A DNA stretch of 64,000 nt from Aricia agestis (Eukaryota; Arthropoda; Insecta; Lepidoptera; Lycaenidae). The position numbers and the translations under genes were made by a program. Position 1 is the first letter of the stretch. The number at the start of each line of letters is the position of its first letter. The DNA lies in NCBI RefSeq assembly GCF_905147365.1, contig NC_056412.1, positions 10,656,001 through 10,720,000 of the forward strand. Reading direction: 5' to 3'. The notes beneath the pieces are model-generated. The model worked only from the letters and a program-made list of their open reading frames with translations. It was not told the DNA's origin and did no database searches. This document shows, one piece after another, positions 38,217 through 50,337 of the stretch.

Positions 38217-38629
38217 AATAATTATTATTTTTAGCAAAAAATTAAAATCGACTTCCAGGGTAAAAACAATAATAATTTATAATGAACCAAAAAGTGTTAA
38301 ATAATTCTTACTCTTTAATGTGCCTAATGCATAACTCTCCTAAACCTCAACTATTTCTATGTACACAATCTTCATTATTTTGAAGACAGTACCAGCTATG
38401 AATGCTGAGTTCTATGACAAAATATTTTTAATATTTAAGACTGGTACCGACTTCAAAATAATGAAGATTGTGTACATAGAAATAGTTGAGCTGTAGGAGA
38501 GTTATGCATAAGGCACATTAAAGAGTAAGAATTATTTAACACTTTTTGGTTCATTATAAATTATTATTGTTTTTTCCCTGGAAGTCGGTTTTAATTTTTT
38601 GCTAAAAATAATAATTTCACTCTTTTTAG
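38217..38629. mobile_element. Long foldback MITE, copy B
   Basis: Same design as 664-1079: arms about 38217-38395 and 38441-38629 with GTACCAG / CTGGTAC at the inner edges and GGAAGTCGGTTTTAA in the outer right arm. The outer right edge extends to CACTCTTTTTAG, matching the outer left edge of copy A. Confidence 0.8.
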
Positions 38630-39059
38630 TCATATTTAATAAGCTGATTTTTTGTACAGACCAATGTGTTATGCTTAGTGACTTTGGATCCAACAGCTCG
38701 CTCTTAATCAAGCAATGATAAAATTAATGTTCACATACGCCTGTCTTTAAAGGCTCTAAAGTACCTGTTCAGTGAATTTATTTCTATCATTACACTCATG
38801 GAAACTCATCAGCTCAACATAATATAATATTATGCTCAAATATAACTATAATCGTCCTTATAAATTTTAAGGAGAATAACATACCTCATAGATCTTATGA
38901 TCAAATTACTAACTTGGTAACCTAAACACCAAGATCGAATCATTTACATTGAAATAACATTATAATTTTGTAAATCGTTCGACAAATTCGGGTTTCATTC
39001 TTAAAGACGATTAAAAGTACCAATAATAAGGGTTATAATTAGATAATTCATGGTGTGGT

Positions 39060-39770
39060 GACTGGTGGTAGTGATAATGATGATGATGATTGATGAATGT
39101 AACTTGCATAGTAGCATATGCTTTCAGTTCTTAAACCAACTCCGAAACCCCCAAACTTGTATTTATAAGGAATCCGGAGTTCTCTTAGCATCTTCGGAAC
39201 CATGGTATATCTTATTGCAAAATCTTGCTTTTTGGTAGCATATGCTTAGGATACTTCTTAAAAAATTGAAATCACTATATGTTTCCATATAAATTTTGAG
39301 GAGTTCCCTCGATTACTCATGGATGTAAGGTGGAATGGTGGTGATGATGATGATGATTAATGAAATTTGCACAGTAGTATATGCTTTCAGTTCTTAAGAC
39401 AACGCCGAAACCCCCAAACATGTATCTATAAGGAGTAAGGAGTTCTGTTCACCACCTTCGAACCATGGTATATCCTGGTGCAAAATCTTACTTTTTGGTA
39501 ACATATGCCTAGAATACTTCATATGAAACCAAAAAAAATCATATGTTTCCATTTGAATTTTGAGGAGTTCCCGCGATTACTCATGGATCCCATCAACAGG
39601 TACCACTTTTCTGAACATGGTACCAAATTGGAGTAATACCCTATACAACAAAACAAAAATTTTGAAAATCGTTCACAAACGGCGGAGTAGTCGTTGAACA
39701 TACATAAAAAAATATATATCCACAGCCGAACGTATAACCTCCTCGTTTTTGGAAGTCGGTTAAAAATAAT
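39060..39770 (-). repeat. Interspersed repeat, two tandem units (inverted)
   Basis: It is the inverse of the family at 1-600 and 48.2-49.2 kb. Two units repeat the order GCATATGCTTTCAGTTCTTA, CCGAAACCCCCAAAC, ATGGTATATC, TTACTTTTTGGTA and GAGGAGTTCCC. It ends at TTTGGAAGTCGGTTAAAA. Confidence 0.7.
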
Positions 39771-40292
39771 CGGCCAGGTGCGCTCGCGCATGAAGGGAAA
39801 TTCCGTATCGTTATAGAGAAAAAATAGGCCAAAAAGTAAGTTTGTAAGGGAGCCCCCCTCCCCCATTTTATTTTAGTATTATTATTAATTATTGAAGTAC
39901 ACATCTAATTAAGGCTTATATGAAAATTTCAAGTGTCTACCTGTTGCCATTATTGATATCGAGCAAAAAAAAACAAAAAATCGCGTTTGGTGTATCGGAG
40001 CCCTCCTTAAATATTGGTTATTATTATAAAATTAAGGCCGTCTATGGACTGTTCGCCCATATCCTTTTTTTTTGTTATTTTATTATTTAGATTTTTCGCC
40101 GCCCCTTAAATATTAATATTATTTTGTTTTTAGTACCTTACTGTTGTTATAGCGGCAACAACAGATATACACAATCTGTGAAAATTAATTCTATAGCGGT
40201 TCTTGAGATACAGCCTGGAGACAGACAGACGGACAGACAGACATCGAAGTCTTAGTAATATATGTTTTTATTCTTTGGGTACGGACCCTAAA
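39768..40292 (+). repeat. GGCCAAGTGCGAG repeat, copy 3 (diverged)
   Basis: It starts ATCGGCCAGGTGCGCTCGCG and ends TTTGGGTACGGACCCTAAAA, with an ACAGACAGACGGACAGACAG run. It directly abuts the preceding repeat. A minus-strand frame at 39519-39866 is an accident of these repeats. Confidence 0.65.
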
Positions 40293-42150
40293 AATGATGA
40301 TTGGGTTCTAGCTTCTAAGCACTAATACTGGTTTAGTGTTTACACAAAGAGAATAGGGTTTAGACAAGTGACCTATTTCAACATTGGAGCTGTGCATAGG
40401 TATTTTAAGTACTCGAATTGCTTACTGATGCTCGGCTCGGCCCTTCAACCGTCCACCTCAGTAAGCATGCCCATCACAAATAGACTATTTGTGTCAAGTG
40501 ACCTATAAAATTTTCCTCAGTTATCTACCTATTGTAAAGGATATAATATTTTCATTGACTATTATTATTATTATCTTCCATCTTCTATATCTTCTATCGT
40601 CTATATAAAAAAAAATATTCGCAGGTACTGATTTGGGTAATTTTATTCTCGAGACATTCGTAGTAGTCCAGGGAAGTTGTAGAGTTCACCGGGTCATCAA
40701 ATATTTTTAAGGCGGAGGCGTTAAAAACTCATCTCATTGATACTTAAGTAAATAAGTAGTCAAGCAGATTTTTCATGACACTGCAGATTGTTAAAAGAAT
40801 GAATGATCAGATTTTGAGTACTTGGAACTAATACAACTGTTGTTATTGGTTGTGGTTACGTCAAATTTAGTTCTCTTCCCCCGCATTGGGGGCGCTGATT
40901 CCGCTTCAAATAGGCACAAAAAGCAGGTGGGTATCATAAGTACAGCGTACTTGTATAATGGAGGTCAATGCTGAATGCCCAATTTCAGCCCGATCCGTCC
41001 AGTGGTTTATACTAGCGTTGATAGATCACTATGTCAGCCATTCAGTCACTTTTGAGTTAGGTATATATATTTAGATTCATAGAAACTCTTCGCTTAATCC
41101 TAGGCTTGAGCAATAGAAATGCACGTCATGAGAGTATGTAGAACAATTTATATTTTCTAACCCAGTGTACTGGCAAAATACTGTATTAAGCAACATGTTC
41201 CCGCCCTTGTCCGAGTTTCCAGAACATCGACAACGAATAAACTCGTTATGAACTCATCGACGGGCGAGTAACTCTTACGGTCCGCCAGCCACTTTCAAAG
41301 TTCGCCTCGTTGCTGCCATAAATATAAGTACACCGTAATATCTACCTAGACTCATAATAATAAATATAAAGCAACACGTGTATGAAATGGAGAATAAACA
41401 TTCTTTGAACGACGCGACGCTTATGCAGTGTTCTCTACCAGCAGCTAGAGTCTGGCTAGCGAAAGAAGAGACTGAAAAAGGCGGCATATTAAAAAAATCG
41501 ACTTATAACAACCCTATCTATAGCCGGAATTATAGTTTTGATCTACGAACTACGAATAATAAAAACTAAGGAACCTTATTATTCGTAGTTTGTAGATCAA
41601 AATTATAATTTCGCTAGCCAGACTCTAGCCTCTGCGATTGTGTGCGTGGTCGTCGCCTGAAATTTTGGGTCACTAGGATAATATACAACTTTATTGAAGT
41701 ACAACTTCGATCATCCCCACTGTGGACTTCGACTATGGCCACCACCTTCGAAACACACTTGGACTCACAACCGTAATTATTTTTTTATTTACTTACATAA
41801 TATTTAAGACTATTTTTTAAGTTTTAAAGATTTAGGGTAATTTATGGCTTCTATAAAAGAGTAATCTCTACTTGTGATTTTCACTATTTTTCTTTTACCA
41901 TTACCGTTTCAATATACCAAATTACTACACCAACCAATACAAAAACATCTACCGAGCTTGCATATTGTTAAATCTTAATTTAAATTCAAAATAATGAGCT
42001 ACAGCATTTCACAAGTCTTCATTACATACAAAAGTTATTCATAACTGCTGATCGGAATATTCCCCTTCGTTGGAAATGCGGGATCAGCATGCCCAAACAT
42101 ATACACGGTTCTCCGTTGGTTATTGCCAATTAAACTTGGCCCATGAAGTT
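40293..42150. other. Gene-free stretch with a nested foldback (41444-41630)
   Basis: No exon recognised. At 41444-41630 an outer inverted pair (GCTAGAGTCTGGCTAGCG / CGCTAGCCAGACTCTAGC) encloses an inner pair (TTTTGATCTACGAACTACGA and its near complement). The open frames at 41275-41569 come from this structure. Confidence 0.5.
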
Positions 42151-42161
42151 AGATGCAAATA

Positions 42162-42419
42162 CAGGGTGTAACAAAAATAAGTGATAATACTTTTTAGGGT
42201 GTGTACGTGTTCCTTGTAGAGAGTTCACTGTGAAAGTTGTAGCGCTGAAAGACGAATTTTTTTTCACTTTTGTATTGGGAAACTCGTGACGCTCGGGCCC
42301 TTGCCCATACAAAAGAGAAAAAAAAATTCGTCTTTCAGCGCTACTACTTTCACAGTGAACTCTCTACAAGGAACACGTACACACCCTAAAGTATTATCAC
42401 TTATTTTTGTTACACACTG
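42162..42419. mobile_element. 258-bp foldback MITE with TA duplication, copy 1
   Basis: The ends CAGGGTGTAACAAAAATAAG and CTTATTTTTGTTACACACTG are inverted, and TA flanks both sides (42160-42161, 42420-42421). TA targets and CAGGGTG-type ends fit a Tc1/mariner-superfamily source. Relatives: 47580-47838, 55891-56025, and a half copy at 22050. Confidence 0.85.
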
Positions 42420-42534
42420 TATAAAGTGAGCTATTTTTAGTTCAACACCTATAGACCATAGTTATCAGGATCTAGGCATATATCAATTTTTACTTTAGTT
42501 TTACTTTTTGTTAACTGTCGTTTAGGCACTAATT

Positions 42535-42883
42535 AAGGTTGGGTTGCACCAGAGGCGTGGTTAAAGTTAAAGTTAAGGTTAAAGTTATGGTTATAGTTAA
42601 GGCTAAATTTAACTTTAACTTTAACCTTAACTTTGACCGGTGAAATTGACAGATGACAGCTGGTCCAACAAGGTTATAAATGAACGTGGGCGTGGGCTGC
42701 TGCTGGTAAAGGAGAACTCCACGTGCATTTAAAACCTTGTCGAGCTCTATGGTTATGGTTAAATATGGCGTCTTGATGGCGTCCATTTTTAACTTTAACC
42801 AAAGATTGAACATTTTGCATTGTAGTTAAAGTTATAGTTAAAGTTACAGTTATAGTTAAAGTTAGTTGGTGCAACCCAACCTT
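42535..42883. mobile_element. MITE with internal GTTAAA arrays
   Basis: The ends AAGGTTGGGTTGCACCA and TGGTGCAACCCAACCTT are perfect inverted repeats. Just inside each end lie degenerate runs of GTTAAA / GTTATA hexamers in the same strand orientation, plus their complements near 42605-42635. Confidence 0.8.
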
Positions 42884-42959
42884 AGAAGTTATTAATAACT
42901 ACGAGGCATTAGCTCGATGACTATAATCCTACAGGGATATTTTGGGACGTGTCTAAAGT

Positions 42960-43030
42960 AGGGCATTAAACAGCCTGGAAAGACTTACTTTAGACTCTAA
43001 AGTAAGTCTTTCCAGGCTGTTTAATGCCCT
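42960..43030. repeat. Perfect 35-bp palindrome with one-base loop
   Basis: Bases 42960-42994 and 42996-43030 are exact reverse complements around a single C (42995). The outer ends read AGGGCATTAAACAGCC and GGCTGTTTAATGCCCT. Confidence 0.9.
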
Positions 43031-43789
43031 CCTATCAATTTCAGCAGCATTCTGATTATGATCACCTTTTTACTGTCTGACGCTGAAAACTTCTGAATCG
43101 GTTATCGCTGCTTTAACAATTTTCAGAGAGTGATTATAGTTTTACATTCAAGCCTAACGTCATCTACGCATGACACCATCCCTGCAGTTCTGTGCATAAT
43201 ATCACAAGGCAATATGTGGCCAAAAATGTACTGCTTGTTTACAGTGTTTGTGCCAGTAACAACCTAATTTCTACTCCACAACCCATGTTCATAAATCATT
43301 AAAATTTAATATTCTCAGCGTCGTAGAGATATACTCGTAGTTACATAGTCAATATCTCCAGCGATAAACCTGCTACACGGCTGCACCTGCCTACAACGGA
43401 GCGTTTTTTACGACCTCTAATACATACTGCGCAAGTGTCGCTTCAGGCGAGATTGTCACACTTATATCACCTTTATAAAGAGCACTTTATTAGTTAATGT
43501 GTACCTATACTACTTACAAAATCTCATATTGTTATTATAACGTCGAAAATACTTTACTAGCGTTTAAGCTTTTCATACATTAACTACCTACATATTATAT
43601 GTAAAAGTTACAACGTTTTTCCTGAACCCCAAATTTTAATTTCTTAATTAACGATCTTGGTATTATTTTGATATCATTAACTAATTAGTGAAATGATTTT
43701 AACATTAAACGCGACATTTAACTTATTATGAATTTTATTATTAACATTCAGTTTTACCATATCGAGACAAGACTGAAATACCAGAAGTG
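43031..43789. other. Gene-free stretch
   Basis: No exon or repeat recognised. Confidence 0.3.
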
Positions 43790-44155
43790 GGTAAATAATA
43801 ACTCCTACACTGGTTTCGGTGACGGTGGCCGATTTCAATGATACCAGGCCAGTTACGCAGGAGTAATTTTATAGTGCCCAAGTGTGCGCGCACAAGAGCA
43901 CTCTTCCTTCAATTACTCCCATTACCCATAACCCAGTAAGACGGACCACCGACAAGACTGGCGAGAGATCAGGCGTAGGGCCGACTTTTTACATGCCCAC
44001 CCGACGCATGGATCATCTTACTTGCCAGATAGTCAGGTGATCAGACTGCATTGTCCTAACTAAACTTGGAAATAAAACGTTTCCAACGCGGGAATCGAAC
44101 CCACGACTTTCGGGTGAAGAGCCGCGCTCTAAACTACTGGACCACGGAGGCGTTC
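43790..44155 (-). mobile_element. tRNA-derived SINE
   Basis: On the minus strand the head (44155 downward) reads GCCTCCGTGGTCCAGTAGTT (A-box region) and GTGGGTTCGATTCCCGCG (B box), so it was born from a tRNA gene with an internal pol III promoter. The body includes CCGATTTCAATGATACC-type text shared with 28405-28710. It is not a functional tRNA: the acceptor stem and CCA-adjacent end are not conserved. Confidence 0.75.
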
Positions 44156-44159
44156 AGAA

Positions 44160-44897
44160 TGGGGATTTTCCATTTTTTTTAATTTTGCTCATTACAAAAA
44201 CATTTCGAGGAATAAGGTCCGTGACCGTTTTTCTGTATATAAACGAAAAAAATACCCATTAGTTACTTATATTTTTGAACAAATATGTTTAACCTTTGTT
44301 TGACCTTCAATGGCGTTAAATTAGCAATAAATTCGACCAACATTACGTTTCGAACTTTTGGTAAGCTTCTCGTATCAGCTTTCACATAATCAGAACTTGC
44401 ATTTGACGAACCAGCCATTATAAATAAGATTGAAAGGAAAAAACATACTGCAGAGGTCAATTATTGACCGCCGATGATGACGTCAGAGCGAAACTTTAAA
44501 AATTTATTGAGAAAAAACTAGCCAATGAATTTCAAAATTATTTTACTTATATTCTTAAAATACCCTATTTTAACGAAAAAAAATATAAAAAGTACATGTG
44601 ATTTTTTTTGGACAATGCCCATTGGGTAAAGCCGAGTGCACAAGTAGATAAAAATGTCAAGGCATTAAGGGCCTTAATACACGCGAGTATTATTGGCAGG
44701 TATTATCGTTGGCACCACAATTACGCTGTCAGCGTGCATTATTATTTATTAAGCACCACTTGCTAAAAGGGCATCCTCATAGAATTTATGGCAGATAAAC
44801 GATTTAACATTTCACATCGTAAATCGATACGGGTAAAACAACATTTCACAGAATTCCGCTGAAAAGTTAATCTAGTTATCTCCACCGTATGCGCCTT
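44160..44897. other. Gene-free stretch
   Basis: Nothing recognised; the 44263-44460 frame on the minus strand has a hydrophobic start but no family resemblance. Confidence 0.3.
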
Positions 44898-45853
44898 TTT
44901 AGGGTTCCGTAGCCAAATGGCAAAAAACGGAACCCTTATAGATTCGTCATGTCCGTCTGTCTGTCCGTCCGTATGTCACAGCCACTTTTCTCCGAAACTA
45001 TAAGAGCTATACTTTTGAAACTTGGTAACTAGATGTAATCTGTGAACCGCCTTAAGATTTTGATACAAACATGGAAAAATTATAAAAAATTTTAGGGGTC
45101 CCCATAGGTACAACTGAAACAAAAAAAATTTTTTTTCATCTAACCTATGCGTGTGGTGTATCTATGAATAGGTCTCTGAAAATCATATTGAGGTTTCAAG
45201 TATCATTTTTTTCTAACCTGAATAGTTTCCGAGAGAGACTCTTCCAAAGTGGTAAAATGTGTGTCCTCCCCCCCTCTAACTTCTAAAGTAGGGACATGAT
45301 AAGTCTAAACAAAATATATGATGTACATTACTATAAAAACTACTAACGAAAATTAGTTTGAACAAGATCTAGCAAGTAGTTTTTTTTATACGTCATAAAT
45401 GGTAAACCTAAAACCAAAAAAAAAATTTTTTTCGATCTAACCTATGTATATATATGCGTGTGGGGTATCTATGGATAGGTCTTTAAAAATCATACTGAAG
45501 TTTCTTATATAATGTTTTTGTAACCTGAATAGTTTGCGAGAGAGACTCTTCCAAAATGGAAAAATTTGTGTCCCCCCCCCCCCCCCTAACTTCTAAAGTA
45601 GGTGCATGATAAGTCTAAAAATAATATATGATGTACATTACTATAAAAACTACCAACGAAAATTGGTTCGAACATGATCTAGCAAGCAGTTTTTTTTTAT
45701 ACGTCATAAATGGTAATCCTTAAATTAACTTTCATTAAATCAATTGAAATATAAAAATAAATCAAAAACCTTTTAATTTCATAAAAATAAACCTTATTGC
45801 TGCTACGGAACCCTTCATGGGCGAGTCCAACTCGCACTTGGCCGGTTTTTTTT
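44898..45853 (-). repeat. GGCCAAGTGCGAG repeat, copy 4, with internal duplication
   Basis: Inverted copy: it opens TTTTTAGGGTTCCGTAGCC and closes CTCGCACTTGGCCGGTTTTT. Internally about 300 bases occur twice in tandem (about 45125-45415 and 45425-45718), each with GAGAGAGACTCTTCCAAA, a C-rich run and ATATGATGTACATTACTA. The neighbour at 46068-46700 has only one such unit. Confidence 0.75.
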
Positions 45854-46067
45854 TGGCTTGTAGTCATTTTTGTATAGTTTAAATAAATGTACGAGTTTTG
45901 GCGATATGCGATATACGTGCTCCAAACCTTCACGAATAAAAACATCTGCACTATAAACGTTCTATTTATACAGTGTTTTGTCTTTATCTGATACGTAGGA
46001 GAATTGGCAGGCAAGGACGGTAAACAAATGTGGTACAGCCATAACTTTTATGTACTCATTAAGGACC

Positions 46068-46700
46068 TTTTTAGGGTTCCGTAGCCAAATGGCAAAGAAC
46101 GGAACCCTTATAGATTCGTCATGTCTGTCTGTCTGTCTGTCCGTCCGTATGTCACAGCCACTTTTCTCAGAAACTATAAAAGCTATACTATTGATAATTG
46201 GCAAGTACATGTAGTCTGTAAACCGCATTAAGATTTTGATACAAAAATTGAAAAATTATTAAAAATTTTAGAGGTGAAACTGAAACAAATTTTTTTTTAT
46301 CTAACCTAATCGTGTGGAGTATCTATGGATAGGTCTTTAAAAATCTTATTGAGGTTTCTAATATAATTTTTTTCTAACCTGAATAGTTTGCGAGAGAGAC
46401 TCTTCCAAAGTGGTAAAATGTGTGTCGCCCCCCCTCTAACTTCTAAAGTAGGGGCATGATAAGTCTAAAAATAATATATGATGTACATTACTATAAAAAC
46501 TACCAACGAAAATTGGTTTGAACGAGATCTAGCAAGTTGTTTTTTTATACGTCATAAATGGTAAACCTTAAATTAATTTTCATTAAATCAACTGAAATAT
46601 AAAAATTAATCAAAAACCTTTTAATTTCATCACAATAAACCTTATTGCTGCTGCGGAACCCTTCATGGGCGAGTCCAACTCGCACTTGGCCGCTTTTTTT
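46068..46700 (-). repeat. GGCCAAGTGCGAG repeat, copy 5
   Basis: Inverted copy about 90% alike to copy 4 by eye, with a single internal unit, from TTTTTAGGGTTCCGTAGCC to ACTCGCACTTGGCCGC. The frames shared by copies 4 and 5 (VRVGLAHEGFRSSNKVY) are readings of this repeat, not a gene. Confidence 0.75.
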
Positions 46701-47579
46701 TATATATTTTTTGTTAGAGAGTAAATAGATGAAATACAAGAAATCATTTTTAATAAAATCTATTATAATTACGTATTTTCAAAGGTAATCTAAGCTGTTA
46801 TTTTTTACCTGAGTAGAAACACGCGTCATAATGTTAAAATGACAAAACCAATATCGTAAACTACGGTAAATTTGGACGTTGAAAAGACTGTTTTAAAATA
46901 CTAAGTAAAATTAATGACCCTATTAAGGTCTATTGACTGACTATCTGACTATTCGAAGATCACTTTCGATGCATCTTCAAAAGTCTCCGAAGTCTGGAGT
47001 GCCAGCGTCTGTGCTGGGCTACGCTGCAGGGTCTTATCTCCTCAGACTCGATGGAAAACCTCGGTGGAAAATATGACCTGCAAACATACGACATCGTAAG
47101 ATAGAAATTGCTGATATTATTATTATTCTTATTTTTTAGGTACTCAATAGTTTTGGAAGTCACATTTTAAGAGTGGCAAATTTTTGAAGGAACTATAGAA
47201 AAACTTACGTCGATTCTCTATCTGGCAACACTATGTCGGAATATAACTTTCTGGAAGCCGCCGACTGGCTCTTCTTCATTGAGAAACTCGCCTTTGATTG
47301 GCTTTGATTAGACCTGTTTGGCAGGAGAGAGAGATTAATTACTATGAAATTTATAACTTAATGCCTGTGTAAGCGTAGTCCACAAGTTTAGCTATCAAAT
47401 GAGACCTTTTTATCTTCATAGGATATTTACATGAGAAGCACTGGTCAGATTAGTGTGAAAGCCTGGGAAAAACTAAAATGGCTACCATTTTACAACCGTG
47501 AGAGAAAAAATTTGAGAGCCAATTTGTCGATAAAATATGCATTAAAGGATCGGACACCGGTGTCGGGACACATTGTATA
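46701..47579. other. Gene-free stretch
   Basis: No exon or known repeat recognised. Confidence 0.3.
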
Positions 47580-47838
47580 CAAGGTGTAACAAAACTAAGT
47601 GATAATACTTTAGGGTGTGTATGTGTTCCTTATATAGAGTTCACTGTGAAAGTGGCAGCACTGAGAGAGTAATTTTTTTTTTGTAATTTTTAAGGGCAAG
47701 TGCCCGAGCGTCACGAGTTTCCCCATACAAAAGTGAAAAAAATTTTTGGTCTTTCAGCGCTGCTACTTTCACAGTGAACTCTCTACAAGGAACACGTACA
47801 CACCCTAAAGTATTATCACTTATTTTTGTTACAGCCTG
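47580..47838. mobile_element. 259-bp foldback MITE with TA duplication, copy 2
   Basis: Ends CAAGGTGTAACAAAACTAAG and TTTTTGTTACAGCCTG with TA flanks (47578-47579, 47839-47840). Arms match 42162-42419. Confidence 0.8.
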
Positions 47839-48023
47839 TATAATTAATAATACTATATAATATTATGTTGCTTTATATAAATTATATACATGCTAACTAC
47901 GAGGCATATCCTACTAATCCTACTTCCTACTATTTCCTACTTTCCTACTTCCTACTTATAACTTATTAACTTATTAATTAATTAATTAATCCTTAATTCC
48001 TTACTAATCCTACTAATATTATA

Positions 48024-49210
48024 AAGGCGACAGTTTGTTTGGATGTATGCAGTATGGATGTATAGATGTGTGGATGTATGGATGTTTGTTACTCTTTCAC
48101 GCAAAAACTACTGAACGGATTTTAATGAAATTTTACAATAATATAGCTTATACATCAGAATAACACATAGGCTACAATTTTAACCGACTTTCAAAATGGG
48201 AGAGGTGTTATGTTCGTTTTCTTATGTTCAACGATTACTCCGCCGTTTGTTAACCGATTTTCAAATTTTTTCTTTTGGTACATAGGGTATCATTCCAATT
48301 TGGTATTATATTCACAAAAGTGGTGATCTGATGAAGGATCCATAAGTAATCGAGGGAACTCCTCAAAATTTATGGGGAAACATGTGGTGACTTCGGTTTC
48401 GTGAGAAGTATTCTAAGCATATGCTACCAGCAAGTAAGATTTTGCACCGAGGTATACCTGGTATACCGTGGTTCAGAGGGTGCTGAGAGAACTCCTGATT
48501 CGTAGATAGATACAAGTTTGGGAGTTTCGGCGTTGTTTTAAGAACGGAAAGCATATGCTACTATGCAAATTACATTCATCATCATCATCATCACTACCAT
48601 ATTATACCATACGATAAGGCGACAGTTTGTTTGGATGTACTCGTATGCAGTATGGATGTATAGATGTGTGGATGTATGGATGTTTGTTACTCTTTCACGC
48701 AAAAACTACTGAACGGATTTTAATGAAACTTTACAATAATATAGCTTATACATCAGAATAACACATAGGCTACAATTTTAACCGACTTTCAAAATGGGAG
48801 AGGTGTTATGTTCGTTTTCTTATGTTCAACGATTACTCCGCCGTTTGTTAACCGATTTTCAAAATTTTTCTTTTGGTACATAGGGTATCATTCCAATTTA
48901 GTATTATATTCACAAAAGTGGTGATCTGATGAAGGATCCATAAGTAATCGAGGGAACTCCTCAAAATTTATAGGGAAACATGTGGTGACTTCGGTTTCGT
49001 GAGAAGTATTCTAAGCATATGCTACCAGCAAGTAAGATTTTGCACCGAGGTATACCTGGTATACCGTGGTTCAGAAGGTGCTGAAAGAACTCCTGATTCG
49101 TAGATAGATACAAGTTTGGGAGTTTCGGCATTGTTTTAAGAACGGAAAGCATATGCTACTATGCAAATTACATTCATCATCATCATCATCACTACCATAT
49201 TATACCATAC
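48024..49210 (+). repeat. Tandem duplication of a ~0.6-kb repeat unit
   Basis: Unit 1 (48024-48613) and unit 2 (48614-49210) are almost identical; unit 2 has a 6-base insertion near 48640 that sets the offset at 598 bases. Each unit contains AAGGCGACAGTTTGTTTGG, a Helitron-like CTACTGAACGGATTTTAATG block, GCATATGCTACCAGCAAG and a CATCATCATC run. The two open frames on the minus strand (48363-48554 and 48961-49152) are the same noise frame in each unit. Confidence 0.85.
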
Positions 49211-49321
49211 ATCGTCCCATTGTTATGATTTATGAGCCTATAATGACCCTGTTATTGATACTTTTCAGTCTTTTAGATCTAAACTCGAGTTTGTCAAGTT
49301 TGTTATACTTAATTTAAAAAA

Positions 49322-49620
49322 TACCTAATATTATAAACCTGAAGAATATGTTTGCTTGAACGCGTTAATCTCAGGAACTACCTCATTTATCGAGTAAAGG
49401 CTTAGACTAATACGACCGAAGAAACTCAGGAAAATGTAGGAAAAACGAGGGCAATATTAGAAATTACGAACTACTGGAGCAAATTTTATGGCAATATTTG
49501 GCACAGATATAGAGTAGACCAAGTGAAGGGACTAGACACATAAGAGCTATTTTTATGGGAAAATGTACGGTTTTCATAAAATTCCTAATTTACGCGGGCG
49601 AAGCCGCGCGGGACATCTAG
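49322..49620 (+). mobile_element. Non-autonomous Helitron
   Basis: It starts near CCTAATATTATAAACC, passes GAACGCGTTAATCTCAGGAA, and ends with the hairpin-bearing CGGGCGAAGCCGCGCGGGAC then ATCTAG followed by T. The start plus hairpin-CTAG end fits the Helitron layout. No Rep/helicase is present. Confidence 0.65.
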
Positions 49621-50138
49621 TCATATGTATAATATAATGTGACTTGGCCGATAGCTGGAGTCTACGCACGTTTTTTATTACCCCTCTAAATTAACCCTCG
49701 TCAGTCGTCAGTCTTCACCAACACTCACGTAATTTCATTTACTTTACGTTTCTAACGTCCATAAACTTTTTTGTCGTTTCAGCTATAAGCTGATACCTAA
49801 AAATCCTGATAATCAATTAATTACTATATCCCAAAAGGTAACACTTCGTTTCACACAATGCAGGTTAATTTAAGCAAATGCTTAGAATTGCACTGCCTAG
49901 AACCTAGAATTTGGGGCTAAAGCCAATTTAGCCCAGAGCATTCATTCACAAATACAGTTCATCACAAGTTTGAAAACTACCCCGCAGTTATTATTGGTCA
50001 ATGGCGGGATCGACGCAAGTTTATTGGTCGTCACGCATGAAGAATGTCGAATCCGATTCGAGTTACGCATTGTCAACCAGGCCTCTGGTTATACGAACTC
50101 ATTTAAGCATAATATCCCGTTTTGCTATTGTGCATTGT

Positions 50139-50337
50139 CTAGTTCACAGTATTAATTAATACGTACATTGATGACTTCGATTTCCCAGGATCAGAGGCGG
50201 TTATAGGCAGAGGCTTTAGCATAGTGTCGAAATGACCTTGAGGCAATCCTATTATACCTAACACGATGCCCATTTCAGCGAGCTGCTCCTCGGCCCCGGA
50301 TATAGCCTCCTTCAAGTAAACTTGTCTATGGGTCATT
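50139..50337 (-). CDS. PPP1R36: PPP1R36-like exon 9 (terminal)
   Basis: Acceptor GTTTCTAG; the first base completes Gln. It reads MTHRQVYLKEAISGAEE... with GIVLGIIGLPQGHFDTML and stops at TAG (50141-50139). AATAAA occurs at 50025-50020, about 115 bases past the stop. Confidence 0.8.

Noticed and set aside
44085..44155. tRNA gene on the minus strand
   Set aside because: Same reason: boxes are present but no full cloverleaf, and the SINE body follows.
45697..46739. Two similar minus-strand frames sharing VRVGLAHEGFRSSNKVY, possible small gene family
   Set aside because: Both are readings of the GGCCAAGTGCGAG repeat (copies 4 and 5); the likeness is that of the repeat.
48363..49152. Two almost identical 63-residue minus frames, possible duplicated gene
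   Set aside because: They lie in the tandemly duplicated repeat, and related repeat copies elsewhere do not keep the frame open.
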